DNA of 64,000 bases from CAWVWD01 sp965662365 (GCA_965662365.1 CBFIHR010000006.1:1-64000); one strand, 5' to 3'. Numbered from the stretch's first letter, positions 27,652 through 36,783 are shown. Notes: generated by a model from the sequence alone, not told the origin. Made by a program: numbers and translations.

Positions 27652-27680
27652 ACAGCGCCCGACAGGACGAGAATATTAAC

Positions 27681-27731
27681 GAGAACGATAGGATTTCATC
27701 TTATCGTTCTCGTCCTGTTGATACTTTTTTA
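27681..27731 (+). terminator. Terminator of pyrC
   Basis: The hairpin GAGAACGATAgGA / TcTTATCGTTCTC (27681-27711) is followed by TGATAC and six T. An alternative outer pair, CAGGACGAGAA (27663-27673) with TTCTCGTCCTG (27708-27718), overlaps it, so two folds compete. Confidence 0.75.
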
Positions 27732-27736
27732 ATGTT

Positions 27737-29230
27737 TTAATTGTCTCGCTTCAACTTCTCATAAGCAATAATGCCGCTTAACGTCGCTCCAGGAATACCT
27801 TGTCCAGGATAGGTCGTATCGCCACAAATATAAGCACCTTTTTTATCCAGACGAGCGTCCAGCATTTCCCATGGTTTGATGCTCATATATTGCGGATAAC
27901 CACCGACAAAACCGTATTTTCTATAAATCCAATTTTCCCACGATTTTGGCATATACGAATGATGATAAACGACAGCTTTTCGCTTGAAAAAACCACGTTT
28001 TTCTAAAGTTTCAAAAATAATATTTTCTACAATTGTTCTATCAAATTCGTAATGCTCTTCAGGATGATGAACGTGTGTACTGATATTCGCCACATATTGT
28101 CCTTTTTCGGGCGTTCGGCTATTATCTGTCGGATGATTTAGACTGATGAAAATAGAGTTAGAATTGCAAAAAGGTAGTGGTTTTTCTAAGTGAATTTGGT
28201 GGTGTAAACAATCAAATTCTTTATCTGAATTGAAGCCAATTCCCATTCCGAATGCGCTGACGAGTTTATCCGACTTCAAAATAGAGGATTCGTATTTTTG
28301 ATTTAATTTCTCAGATTGAAAAATCTCTAATGTGTTATTAATCGGAATACCAGAAATCACTTTTTTCGCCTTTAAAACTTGTCCCTCGCCTTTACGATTC
28401 AGAGTGACTTCGTAGTGATCATTTACGGAAGTTACGGATTCTGCACCGACTCGCATCAAGACTTTTCCGCCTTTTGATTCAATAAAATCACAAATCGGTT
28501 GTACTAAATTGATTAAACCACCTTTGACATAATAGTTGCCAAAATTTGTGTAGCATAAGGCGGTGCAACCGAACAAAATATTGACCTCTTCGATACTGTT
28601 TTGAGCCGTGATAAGTAGCTGTTCATTGACAAAATCTACAAATAACGGATTGTTCAGTAAGTCGTATTTTGCCAAAAGGCTTTTCATGGACGTAAAAGCT
28701 GTTTTGGCGAAAGCTAGCTGCTTTAACTCGAAATTTTGAATCATTGGAATCAAATCCGAGAACTTTGATGGCGGAAAAGTCCGTTGTTTGAGAGAGGTTT
28801 CCCAGACGAAATTGGCGACCTTAAAGCAATATTCCCAAAATGGTCGTTGATTTTTTTGTCCGAAAATTCGCTCTGCTTCGGCGATAAATTGGTCTAAATT
28901 TTTGTGTCGAGTTAGTACTTCACCATTGTTGAGGTGAACTTTCATGGGCGTTTTTAGCTCGATTGCATCGATCGAAATGCCTGTTTTTTCTAATAAAAAT
29001 TGTAGCGGCATGTGATCATCTAAACCGACCAAAGTCGTTGCACCTGCTTCAAACACAAAGCCTTTGCGGTAATAAGAACTTACACAGCCACCAGGTAAAT
29101 AGTTGCGTTCTAAGACCAAAACCTTTGCCCCATCATTCGCCAATAAACTCGCTGCGGTCAAACTTCCCATTCCAGAGCCGATGACGATTATATCCCAATT
29201 TTTGTTTAATGTTTCCTCTATGTTTTTCAT
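27737..29230 (-). CDS. CrtI-like FAD-dependent oxidoreductase (carotenoid desaturase/isomerase or retinol saturase family)
   Basis: The 497-residue protein is a phytoene-desaturase-type flavoprotein. It has the N-terminal FAD motif VIGSGMGSLTAASLLANDG, followed by ERNYLPGGCVSSYYRKGFVFEAGATTL. The C-terminal FAD segment is GAYICGDTTYPGQGIPGATLSG. Proteins of this group desaturate or isomerise carotenoids, or saturate retinol. No phytoene synthase or other carotenoid gene is next to it, so the substrate stays open. It is transcribed towards pyrC; their ends lie 85 bp apart and the pyrC terminator lies between. Confidence 0.85.
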   Translation of the reverse strand: MKNIEETLNKNWDIIVIGSGMGSLTAASLLANDGAKVLVLERNYLPGGCVSSYYRKGFVFEAGATTLVGLDDHMPLQFLLEKTGISIDAIELKTPMKVHLNNGEVLTRHKNLDQFIAEAERIFGQKNQRPFWEYCFKVANFVWETSLKQRTFPPSKFSDLIPMIQNFELKQLAFAKTAFTSMKSLLAKYDLLNNPLFVDFVNEQLLITAQNSIEEVNILFGCTALCYTNFGNYYVKGGLINLVQPICDFIESKGGKVLMRVGAESVTSVNDHYEVTLNRKGEGQVLKAKKVISGIPINNTLEIFQSEKLNQKYESSILKSDKLVSAFGMGIGFNSDKEFDCLHHQIHLEKPLPFCNSNSIFISLNHPTDNSRTPEKGQYVANISTHVHHPEEHYEFDRTIVENIIFETLEKRGFFKRKAVVYHHSYMPKSWENWIYRKYGFVGGYPQYMSIKPWEMLDARLDKKGAYICGDTTYPGQGIPGATLSGIIAYEKLKRDN

Positions 29231-29671
29231 AGTTTGTTAAACAAAACCTATGTCAAGATGTTTAGGAAATGATTCTAAGAAAAGGACAAGATATTATGAA
29301 CTATTTTATTTTTTGTAAAAATGACATAATGGAAAATCACTAAAAACCTTGAAAAGTCAGGGTTTCCAATTTCAAAAGAGGAATTATTTAGTATTGTAAG
29401 TTAAATTTTTAAAAAAAAACTGTCAATTTTCATTTTTTATTGAAAATACAAAATTTTTTGTTCTGATACATACTACCGATAGTAATCTTTTAACTAATAA
29501 TTAAGTTTTGAATCAATCTTCAAACCGTCCTAATCTTGGTATTTTTTGTTAAGGTTTTGGTTCGTAGAATATTTACAGATTGCCAAACCGAATTTGGAGT
29601 GTTTGCACTCTTTCATTTTTAAAATTATCGACCGTGAAAATTTACAGTCAATAATTTATATTAAAAAAAAC
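29231..29671. other. Divergent intergenic stretch before folE
   Basis: This 441-bp gap separates the CrtI-like gene (-) from folE (+), so both promoters lie here. A small hairpin AAACCtTGA / TCAgGGTTT lies at 29344-29365. The short dyad TACTA-ccga-TAGTA near 29470-29483 may be a weak operator. No gene is visible; the open frame from 29546 is only an extension of folE. Confidence 0.4.
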
Positions 29672-30373
29672 ATGACTTTACACAACGGAATTAAACTAAA
29701 CGGAACATTTAAGGAAACAAGTGTACTGGAACATTTAGAGGAAATGGGTGACGACCACGTAGCATCTTCATTAAATACGCCAATCAGAGAGGACGCATTT
29801 GATTTATCAGATGACGAAAAAATTGAAAAAATCGAAGCACACTTTCGTGAAATTATGAACACGTTGGGCTTAGATTTGACAGACGATAGCCTAAATGGTA
29901 CACCTCGCAGAGTAGCGAAAATGTATGTTAAAGAGATTTTTAGCGGCTTGAATCCTGCGAATATGCCTAAAGCAACGATGTTTGATAATAAGTACAAATA
30001 TGGTAGAATGTTGTTAGAACGCAACATTTCTGTCTATTCGACTTGCGAACATCACTTCTTACCGATTTACGGTGTGGCACACGTTGCTTATATTGCTAAC
30101 AATCAAGTAGTTGGCTTATCAAAACTGAATCGCTTAGTACATTTTTATGCGAAGCGACCACAGGTTCAAGAGCGTTTAACAGTACAGATTGCTGATGCTT
30201 TACGTCGTATTTTAAAGACGGAAGACGTTGCTGTTTACATTGACGCTAAACATATGTGCGTACAATGTCGTGGCGTTCAAGATACTGGAAGTAGCACGGT
30301 TACTTCGGAGTATTCAGGTAAGTTTTTAAACGAAGGTGTTAGAGCTGAGTTTTTGGCAAGTATAAATCAGTAA
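29672..30373 (+). CDS. folE: GTP cyclohydrolase I
   Basis: FolE turns GTP into 7,8-dihydroneopterin triphosphate, the first step of folate (and in many bacteria queuosine) synthesis. The 233 residues start at the ATG at 29672; the open frame to 29546 begins only with TTG and lacks family sequence. Zinc-binding Cys and His appear in YSTCEHHFLPIYG and HMCVQCRGVQD, and RPQVQERLTVQIAD is the usual helix. Residues 1-60 are a variable lead. folP lies 17 kb downstream, and queF and queC, which depend on the same pathway, lie at the window's end. Confidence 0.96.
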   Translation: MTLHNGIKLNGTFKETSVLEHLEEMGDDHVASSLNTPIREDAFDLSDDEKIEKIEAHFREIMNTLGLDLTDDSLNGTPRRVAKMYVKEIFSGLNPANMPKATMFDNKYKYGRMLLERNISVYSTCEHHFLPIYGVAHVAYIANNQVVGLSKLNRLVHFYAKRPQVQERLTVQIADALRRILKTEDVAVYIDAKHMCVQCRGVQDTGSSTVTSEYSGKFLNEGVRAEFLASINQ

Positions 30374-30434
30374 AGATTGATTTCCTAACTCTCTCTTTAG
30401 GGAAAAGAGTTAGGAATGAGGTAAAATCATAACA

Positions 30435-31151
30435 ATGGAAAGCCTTTTCAAAAAGAAAGTTTTAGTTGTCGGAGCGACAGGCGGAATAGGCCGGGAAACG
30501 GCTAAATTAATCAAACAGAGTAATGCGGATGTTTTTATCACTGGACGTGATGCAGCGAAATTACTGGAGGTAAAATTGGATTTAGGTTTAGATAGTTCAC
30601 GGGTTTTTGAGATGGATATTACCGATGAGAACTCTGTGGAAAGTGTCGCTAACTCGATTCATGATACGATAGGAACATTAGATATCATTATCAATGCAGC
30701 AGGAATCGGCATTATCAAACCGTTGGAAAAACTCACTTATGAGGATTTCGATTTAACTGTTGCAACAAACTTACGTGGAACGTTCAATTTGTTAAAATCA
30801 TTTTTACCACCGATGAAAGCGGCAAAAGAGGGATTGATTCTGAATATGCCAGGTGTGCTGGGTAAAACGCCAATGGCAGGTGCGGGAGCGTATGCAGCCT
30901 CTAAATACGGTGTCAATGGTTTGGTGAAATCTGTCAGAGAAGAGTTAAAACGAACGAATATTCGGGTGACGAATATTTACTTAGGTGGTGTCGATACACC
31001 GTTTTGGGATAATATTGATATGAAAGTCCGTAAGGATAAATTTATACGTGAGAAAGAAGCGGCGAAAGCAGTTTGGTTCTTGTGTCAGCAACCGAAATCT
31101 GGTGTGGTTTCAGAAATGGTAATTCAACCATTCAATCATCAGGCAATTTAG
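30435..31151 (+). CDS. SDR-family protein with a missing catalytic serine
   Basis: This 238-residue classical short-chain dehydrogenase has the NAD(P) loop GATGGIG near residues 11-17, a conserved NAAG and the YxxxK pair with Tyr153 and Lys157 (AYAASK). The catalytic Ser expected 13 residues before Tyr153 is Gly140 in NMPGVLG. Activity may therefore be weak, different or absent. It starts 62 bp after folE on the same strand, so a link to pterin reduction, like sepiapterin reductase, is conceivable but not shown. A strong terminator follows. Confidence 0.85.
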   Translation: MESLFKKKVLVVGATGGIGRETAKLIKQSNADVFITGRDAAKLLEVKLDLGLDSSRVFEMDITDENSVESVANSIHDTIGTLDIIINAAGIGIIKPLEKLTYEDFDLTVATNLRGTFNLLKSFLPPMKAAKEGLILNMPGVLGKTPMAGAGAYAASKYGVNGLVKSVREELKRTNIRVTNIYLGGVDTPFWDNIDMKVRKDKFIREKEAAKAVWFLCQQPKSGVVSEMVIQPFNHQAI

Positions 31152-31193
31152 TTGTAGCTACACAGATATTTCATATAAAAGAGTTTTTACATT

Positions 31194-31230
31194 GGCTTTC
31201 GTCTTTTGGCGAAAGCCTTTTTTATTTTTT
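31194..31230 (+). terminator. Terminator of the SDR gene
   Basis: GGCTTTCG (31194-31201) pairs with CGAAAGCC (31210-31217). A long T-rich tail follows. Confidence 0.9.
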
Positions 31231-31411
31231 AATATCGTTAAGCCTTCTTTAGGACGGCATATTTTAGAATATATTGTAGAAACTTTAGCTCATCGTGAGT
31301 TCCAATTGATTGTAATTCAGGTATTTGAATATTTATTTTGTGAATTGGAGCAATCCAAATTTTGTGTTAAGAAGTAAGAAAAATCAGATAGCTTAGTTGA
31401 GTTTTTGAGTG

Positions 31412-31446
31412 AAGTCGGAAGGCATTTTTAGAGTACCTTCCGACTT
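31412..31446 (-). terminator. Terminator of the NupC gene
   Basis: The 11-bp perfect stem AAGTCGGAAGG (31412-31422) / CCTTCCGACTT (31436-31446) lies 13 nt beyond the NupC stop. The T tail on the minus strand is poor, so it may work less well or on both strands. Confidence 0.6.
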
Positions 31447-31458
31447 GATTTATATCGT

Positions 31459-33216
31459 TTAATCACATTGATACTTTCGTGAAAGCCCAGTCAAATTTCC
31501 TGCTTCAAAAGTCAATTCATAATAAGAACCGTCTGCTTTTTGTGGCATTTTGACTAAGCCGTTTCCATCTTTAATATTGCCGTAAGCCGATTCATCTGTG
31601 TAGGTTTCTTTTAATTTATCAATGGTCAAACCGTCGTTGATTTCTAAATTATCACTTGTTATAGAAATATTCTGAGTTGACGTTTTGAAGTCAATTGATT
31701 TTGGAATGATAAAACTGCCTCGTTCTTCGAATAGATTATTACCATAATGCATTTGTGTAATCGTAGAATCATTGTTAATGAAGAAGCAAGCAGCGTCGAT
31801 TGTTGTACTGGTTTTGTCTGGATTACCCAAAATGCCGAAAAATTCCATTGAGTGCGTTGTTTCATTGATAGCGATATAGCTTTTTTCTTCGGCTTCCGCT
31901 ACACTTTCGATACCATAATCTGTAATCAACATACCGGCGATGGCAGCCGTCAAAAAACAAGCGATTGTTCCACCGATTAGGGCTTTGATACCTAACTCCG
32001 ATAAAGCTCGGCGTTGATTTGGTGCTAATGCTCCGATGCCACCGATTTGGATGCCGATAGAGGCAAAATTAGCAAAGCCACACAAAGCATAAGTCGCAAT
32101 CAAAATTGATTTAGGATGTAGATCGATGTTCGGATTTAGTCGCATTGCACCCATATCAGCGTAAGCGACAAATTCGTTAATCATTGTTTTTTGTCCTAAT
32201 AATTGACCAATGAGCAAGGTATCTTGTGCAGGAACGCCTAAAACCCAAGCGACAGGGGCGAAAATAACTCCTAATATATAAGTGAATGAAAACCCTTCAA
32301 AACGATTTTCGGTTGCTGTCGTAACGTATTCATTCAGTCCTGTCCAGCTACCTACGGTACTCATTAAGATTTCATTGGCCATATTCACTAAAGCCGTAAA
32401 AACCAATAACATCACACCGACATTCACCGCTAATTTTAGTCCATCAGAAGTTCCTTTTGAAATGGCATCTAAGAGGTTTGAACCAATTTTATCTTTAGAA
32501 ATATTCAAATCAGTGTTGATTTTTTCAGGTGTATTTTCTGGATAAAGCATTTTAGCGACCATAATTGCTGCTGGAGCTGAAATAATAGAAGCGGTCAATA
32601 AATGTGTCGCAAATAGTTGTTGTTGAACAGGGTCAGAGCCACCTAAATAACCGACATAAGCGGCAAAAACACCACCTGCAATTGTTGCCATTCCACCGGT
32701 CATTAGACACAAAATCTCTGATCTTGTCATATTTTCTAAATAGGGTTTAACGACCAAAGGAGCTTCTGTTTGTCCGATAAAAACATTGGCGGCAGCTGCC
32801 AAACTTTCTGCACCTGACAACCGCATCGTTTTGCTCATAACCCAAGCAAAGCCGTAAATGATTTTTTGTAAAATGCCTAAGTAGTATAAAATTGCCGAAA
32901 AGGCTGAAAAAAATACGATGGTCGGTAAGACTTGAAAGGCGAAAATATAGCCGAATGTGTTCATATCGTCAATGATATTTCCGAACATAAACCGAGAGCC
33001 AGCTTCTGTATATTTTAAGATCGCTACAAAGAAACTTGCGATGTATTCAAAAGCGACTTTTACTCCTGGTACTTTTAACATTAATATGGCTAAGACAAAC
33101 TGAATTCCTAACCCTGATAAGACGAGTTTCCAATCAATATTTTTTCTGTTAGCACTCAATAAGTAACAAGCACCCAGCATGACAATCATTCCTAATAATC
33201 CTCTTAAAATATCCAT
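31459..33216 (-). CDS. Concentrative nucleoside transporter (NupC family) with long C-terminal domain
   Basis: The 585-residue protein is a Na+ or H+ coupled nucleoside transporter of the CNT family. The gate-and-core sequence is recognisable: VFIGQTEAPLVVKPYL, LCLMTGGMATIAGGVFAAY, GVPAQDTLLIGQLLGQK and CGFANFASIGIQIGGIGAL. About ten membrane segments occupy residues 1-428. Residues 430-585 form an extra soluble, beta-rich domain with no cysteine motif or family that I recognise, ending in LSRKYQCD. A normal family member has about 400 residues. I chose the ATG at 33216; 10 nt upstream of it a long hairpin is present in the leader. Uridine kinase lies on the opposite strand beyond. Confidence 0.9.
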   Translation of the reverse strand: MDILRGLLGMIVMLGACYLLSANRKNIDWKLVLSGLGIQFVLAILMLKVPGVKVAFEYIASFFVAILKYTEAGSRFMFGNIIDDMNTFGYIFAFQVLPTIVFFSAFSAILYYLGILQKIIYGFAWVMSKTMRLSGAESLAAAANVFIGQTEAPLVVKPYLENMTRSEILCLMTGGMATIAGGVFAAYVGYLGGSDPVQQQLFATHLLTASIISAPAAIMVAKMLYPENTPEKINTDLNISKDKIGSNLLDAISKGTSDGLKLAVNVGVMLLVFTALVNMANEILMSTVGSWTGLNEYVTTATENRFEGFSFTYILGVIFAPVAWVLGVPAQDTLLIGQLLGQKTMINEFVAYADMGAMRLNPNIDLHPKSILIATYALCGFANFASIGIQIGGIGALAPNQRRALSELGIKALIGGTIACFLTAAIAGMLITDYGIESVAEAEEKSYIAINETTHSMEFFGILGNPDKTSTTIDAACFFINNDSTITQMHYGNNLFEERGSFIIPKSIDFKTSTQNISITSDNLEINDGLTIDKLKETYTDESAYGNIKDGNGLVKMPQKADGSYYELTFEAGNLTGLSRKYQCD

Positions 33217-33225
33217 TCTTTTTTT

Positions 33226-33289
33226 ATAAGTGTGAGGTTTAAAGTGTAAAGTGTGAGGTGAAAATTTAGACCTCACACCTCACACTTAT
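33226..33289. repeat. Inverted-repeat hairpin just before the NupC start codon
   Basis: ATAAGTGTGAGGT (33226-33238) pairs perfectly with ACCTCACACTTAT (33277-33289). Inside, GTGTGAGGT (33251-33259) pairs with ACCTCACAC (33270-33278), which overlaps the outer arm. The fold therefore has two alternatives. It lies 10 nt upstream of the NupC ATG on the minus strand. Confidence 0.7.
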
Positions 33290-33439
33290 TACCCAAAAAC
33301 ATTCGGTATGGCGTAAAAATAGAAATTCTTTATACGGTATTCTCTTATATTCACAATGAAATTTCAAATTCCTGTTAATTTTGCATTTTTTTGAAATTAT
33401 TTTGAAGTTCTATTGAACAATCAAATCAATTTATCAATA

Positions 33440-34060
33440 ATGGAAAAACCTTTTATTGTCGGGATTACAGGTGGAAGCGGTTCAGGAAAAACGACTTTTT
33501 TGAAAGCAATTGAGGAAAAATTCTCGAAAGAGGATATTTGCATTATGTCGCAAGATGAATATTATCGACCTCGTGAGGAGCAGTTTGTAGATGAAAATGG
33601 AGTGGAAAACTTTGATTTGCCAACGTCGATTGATGACGTAAAATTTGCCGCAGACTTAAAGCGGTTAATCAATGGCGAAACGGTAAATAAAAAAGAATAT
33701 ACCTTTAATAATGATTCGGCAGAAGCTCAAATGTTGACGTTTACACCAACAAAAGTGATTATCGTAGAGGGGATTTTTATATTTCACTATCCACAGATTG
33801 CTCAGTTACTGGATTTTAAGGTGTATATTGACGCTCGGGACGATTTGAAAATCATTCGACGGATTCGTCGAGATAGATTAGAACGCAATTATCCACTTGA
33901 TGATGTTCTGTATCGTTATCAGCATCATGTCACGCCAGCTTATGAGCGATATATCAAGCCGTATAAGGCAGATGCTAATGTGATTATTAATAATCATTCA
34001 AATTTTCAATCGGCCTTAGACATGGTAGTAGCTTTTTTAGATTATAAATTGACCGATTAG
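33440..34060 (+). CDS. udk: Uridine kinase
   Basis: The enzyme phosphorylates uridine and cytidine with GTP or ATP in pyrimidine salvage. The Walker A loop GGSGSGKT lies at residues 11-18. The uridine-kinase pattern follows in order: MSQDEYYRPREEQ, NFDLPTSIDD, VIIVEGIFIFHYPQI and RIRRDRLERNYPLDDVLYRY. The 206 residues are normal. I chose the ATG at 33440; the frame is open to a TTG at 33413. It diverges from the NupC-type nucleoside transporter gene, which would supply its substrate. Confidence 0.93.
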   Translation: MEKPFIVGITGGSGSGKTTFLKAIEEKFSKEDICIMSQDEYYRPREEQFVDENGVENFDLPTSIDDVKFAADLKRLINGETVNKKEYTFNNDSAEAQMLTFTPTKVIIVEGIFIFHYPQIAQLLDFKVYIDARDDLKIIRRIRRDRLERNYPLDDVLYRYQHHVTPAYERYIKPYKADANVIINNHSNFQSALDMVVAFLDYKLTD

Positions 34061-34189
34061 TTGCTTGTCGTCCGTTTGTCCTTATTCTAAAATAGAAATT
34101 ATGAAATGACCAATAACTAAATTTGATTTTCAATCAATAACTGTTATTTTCACGGTCGAATACATTACAAAACTATAAATTACCATCTA

Positions 34190-34600
34190 ATGAAAGTTTT
34201 TAACACACTTATTTTACTGTTGCTGATAGGATTGACAATAGTAGCTTGTAAAGAAGAAGCACCAACTACACAGGAAGAAGGAGCGGTCGATTTAACTGTG
34301 CTGCAAGGTACATGGGTGATTGATACGGTAAAACTTGGTGACATTGTCCGTAATAGTTTGAATGGTGGAACATTTAACTTTGTTAATGAGCGAGAATTTC
34401 TTTCAGGCGTAAACCTTCAAGGTACAGGAATTGAGATGGATAAGCCGACGACTTACGAGTTAGACGGAGAAAGTATTAAGATAATGGGCAACGAAGCACT
34501 TGTCTTTGATATTCAGCAATTAAACGCTGAAAAAATGGTTTTAAACGCTCGAATTAGAGGGCTTGATTGTCGTTTCAATTTCTCTCGTCAAAAGGAATAA
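34190..34600 (+). CDS. Lipocalin-like lipoprotein
   Basis: The protein has 136 residues. The signal MKVFNTLILLLLIGLTIVAC ends in a lipobox cysteine at residue 20. The mature domain begins LTVLQGTWVIDTVKLGD and runs as short alternating strands (FNFVNEREFLSG, YELDGESIKIM), the pattern of the small Bacteroidota lipocalin-like domains. The ligand is unknown. It lies between uridine kinase and accD with its own spacing and is probably a single gene. Confidence 0.7.
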   Translation: MKVFNTLILLLLIGLTIVACKEEAPTTQEEGAVDLTVLQGTWVIDTVKLGDIVRNSLNGGTFNFVNEREFLSGVNLQGTGIEMDKPTTYELDGESIKIMGNEALVFDIQQLNAEKMVLNARIRGLDCRFNFSRQKE

Positions 34601-34811
34601 AATAAAATAGCCTCGAAGATAATTCAACAAGGGTTCGATTATTTGGTATTCAGATTACATATTTTTTACCTACCTTTGAGCCGAAATTAGGAAAAAACAA
34701 ATTTTTACCGTTTTAATAGTAATCGCAATTATTGAATAATTAATTGGTTTACAATCATTTATATTGATAAAATGGTAAATTAATAATTCGATATAAAATC
34801 AAACTTTATTT

Positions 34812-35660
34812 ATGGGTTGGTTTAAGAGAATAAAAGAGGGTATCACGACTACAACTCAACAGAAGAAGGAAGCACCGACTGGCGTTTGGGTGAAATGTAA
34901 AAAGTGTAAAGCTCCAAATCGACAAAAAGAACTTACGGAAAACTTACATGTTTGTCCTAAGTGTGATTATCATACTCGTATCGGTTCTGCCGAATATTTC
35001 CAAATCTTATTTGATGGAAAACCAAAATACCTCTTCGAAGACTTAGAGTCAAGAGATTTCTTGGAGTTCAAAGATTTAAAAAGTTATCCAGACCGCTTGG
35101 AGGCAGCTAAGCAAAAGACGGATTTAAAAGATGCAGTTGCTGTTGGAGTAGGAAATGTACGCCGACAAAAATTAGTCATTGCTTGTATGGATTTTAGCTT
35201 TATTGGCGGCTCAATGGGGTCGGTCGTTGGTGAAAAAATTGCAAAGGCAATTGATTACGCTTTAGAGCATAAAATTCCGTTTTTGATGATTTCAAAATCT
35301 GGTGGAGCGAGAATGATGGAGTCTGCTTTTTCATTGATGCAAATGGCGAAAACGTCGGCTAAACTAACCTTATTAGGTAAAGCGGGAATTCCTTACCTTT
35401 CAATGTTGACAGATCCTACAACTGGAGGCGTTTCGGCGTCTTATGCGATGTTAGGCGACCTCAACTTTGCAGAGCCAGAAGCTTTAATTGGTTTTGCCGG
35501 GCCAAGGGTAATTAAAGAGACGATTAAGAGAGATTTGCCAGAAGGTTTTCAAACTTCTGAGTTTTTATTAGAACATGGCTTTCTGGATTTTATCGTGCAT
35601 CGTCATGATTTAAAAGAACGCATCGCTGATTTGATACAATTGATGTATTCCAAAAAGTAG
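34812..35660 (+). CDS. accD: Acetyl-CoA carboxylase carboxyltransferase subunit beta
   Basis: AccD with AccA moves carboxyl from biotin to acetyl-CoA, giving malonyl-CoA for fatty acid synthesis. The 282 residues are the usual length. The N-terminal zinc ribbon has Cys29, Cys32, Cys48 and Cys51 (VKCKKCKAPN...HVCPKCDYH). The crotonase-fold core shows SKSGGARMMESAFSLMQM, TDPTTGGVSASYAMLGD and GFAGPRVIKETI. accA is not adjacent. A possible -7 box TACCTTTG lies at 34671-34678, and a hairpin terminator follows at 35713. Confidence 0.97.
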   Translation: MGWFKRIKEGITTTTQQKKEAPTGVWVKCKKCKAPNRQKELTENLHVCPKCDYHTRIGSAEYFQILFDGKPKYLFEDLESRDFLEFKDLKSYPDRLEAAKQKTDLKDAVAVGVGNVRRQKLVIACMDFSFIGGSMGSVVGEKIAKAIDYALEHKIPFLMISKSGGARMMESAFSLMQMAKTSAKLTLLGKAGIPYLSMLTDPTTGGVSASYAMLGDLNFAEPEALIGFAGPRVIKETIKRDLPEGFQTSEFLLEHGFLDFIVHRHDLKERIADLIQLMYSKK

Positions 35661-36164
35661 ATTTAGGTGGTGTCTCGTTAAGTATATTAATATTACGATA
35701 TAAAAGATTATAAAAGCTGAGGTGAAATATTCCTTTTTAGGGATTCATCTCAGCTTTCTATGTTTTAGAAAGGCGTTTTGGAGGTTATTACTTGGAAGTT
35801 GTAAGAAAAACAGTCTAACTATGTTAAAAAGACACGAAATATTTACTCTTACTGCTTTTTAGAAAACAATTTATTAAGATATGCTGTTAAAAAATCGTAT
35901 ATTGTGGCAAATGGTGATAGCGGTTTTTGAGCAATTTTAAGAATACGATTTTTTGCGTAGCGTAATTAACACTTCTACATGAATCTTTTCATATTCCGTT
36001 TGCCTATTATTCATACCTTTTATAGCTGACAAATTTAAAACCTCACTTGCATTGAATTGGACTCAATTGAATGCTTTATGGCTGTGCCTTCTATAAAGGT
36101 TCAAGGATAGGATATTATTACAATCAAATAAATAGATTTTAAACATAAAAAACACTTATAATTA
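35661..36164. other. Intergenic stretch before the cold-shock gene
   Basis: This 504-bp gap contains the accD terminator (35713-35757) and a second hairpin, AAAAAATCGTAT (35889-35900) with ATACGATTTTTT (35943-35954), which could end transcription in either direction. The last 200 bp should hold the cold-shock promoter and leader. I found no gene. Confidence 0.45.
35713..35757 (+). terminator. Terminator of accD
   Basis: AAAGCTGAGgTGAA pairs with TTCATCTCAGCTTT, with a further short GG/CC closing pair. It lies 53 nt past the stop. Confidence 0.7.
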
Positions 36165-36389
36165 ATGATGAAAGAAGGTAAAGTAAAGTGGTTCGACATC
36201 GAACGAGGATATGGATTTATTAGTCCTTTTGATAAAGGCGAGGATATATTCTTACACATCACAGATATTCAAGAATCGGGATATGAAAAAATAGAAAAAG
36301 GGGAATTAGTTGAATTTGAAGAGAAAGTTGGTAAAAACGGTAAAACAAGAGCTAAAAATATTACTATTTTCGTTTATGAATATGATTAA
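36165..36389 (+). CDS. Cold-shock domain protein
   Basis: This 74-residue single-domain protein binds single-stranded RNA or DNA. It has the CspA-family start EGKVKWFDIERGYGFISPF, with the aromatic RNP1 (YGFISPF), and RNP2 (DIFLHIT). The C-terminus (KTRAKNITIFVYEYD) closes the OB-fold. Two ATG codons stand in tandem at 36165 and 36168, and either may be used. It sits alone in more than 1.2 kb of non-coding DNA with several hairpins on both sides, which fits a gene with long untranslated regions, as in cold-shock control. Confidence 0.92.
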   Translation: MMKEGKVKWFDIERGYGFISPFDKGEDIFLHITDIQESGYEKIEKGELVEFEEKVGKNGKTRAKNITIFVYEYD

Positions 36390-36549
36390 TGGAATCATTG
36401 ACGAATTTTAACTTTAGTGATTGTTATTGAGAATATTAAATTATTGATAGGCTACATAGTCCACAAAAGTGATACTTAGTATAATTTAAGCAGCTTTAAG
36501 AAATACAATACCTGACCTCCATTAAATGAATGATAATAAAGAAAAATAG

Positions 36550-36633
36550 CTACTTCAAAGTAGATTCATTAACACGGAGTATTATCAATTCTCTTAACAA
36601 CTATCGCATCGTTGTTAATAGCTTACAAGCTAT
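36550..36633. repeat. Three adjacent hairpins
   Basis: CTACTT/AAGTAG (36550-36563), TTAACAAC/GTTGTTAA (36594-36618) and ATAGCTT/AAGCTAT (36618-36633) are all perfect. The last two share base 36618, so only one forms fully if both compete. They lie upstream of the terminator at 36739. Confidence 0.5.
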
Positions 36634-36738
36634 AAGGTGAAGATTCACAACTGTATAGCAACTCGGAAATATTTATAGATAATCATTTTTTCGAATAGCG
36701 TAAATAGTGAAAACATTCAAAGAGAAATATTTGTTAAA

Positions 36739-36783
36739 TTAATGACCTAAAGCCTTTGTTTTGGGTCATTAATTATTTTTTTA
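36739..36783 (+). terminator. Terminator downstream of the cold-shock region
   Basis: TTAATGACCtAA pairs with TTgGGTCATTAA (36739-36772). A T-rich tail follows. It is 350 nt past the cold-shock stop, so it ends either a long 3' region or a separate small RNA. Confidence 0.7.

Larger units (their letters stand above)
31152..31458. other. Intergenic stretch between SDR and NupC genes
   Basis: This gap holds terminator hairpins at 31194-31217 and 31412-31446. Between them, 31245-31377 reads as a helical-looking open frame (GRHILEYIVETLAHREFQL), but it lacks a start outside the terminator. I take it as a decayed remnant or chance. Confidence 0.4.

Noticed and set aside
29546..29671. 42-residue N-terminal extension of FolE
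   Set aside because: It starts with TTG and reads through an AT-rich leader with no family sequence.
31192..31377. 61-codon frame after the SDR gene
   Set aside because: It begins inside the terminator hairpin and has a weak start. The later part looks helical but could be chance or a remnant.
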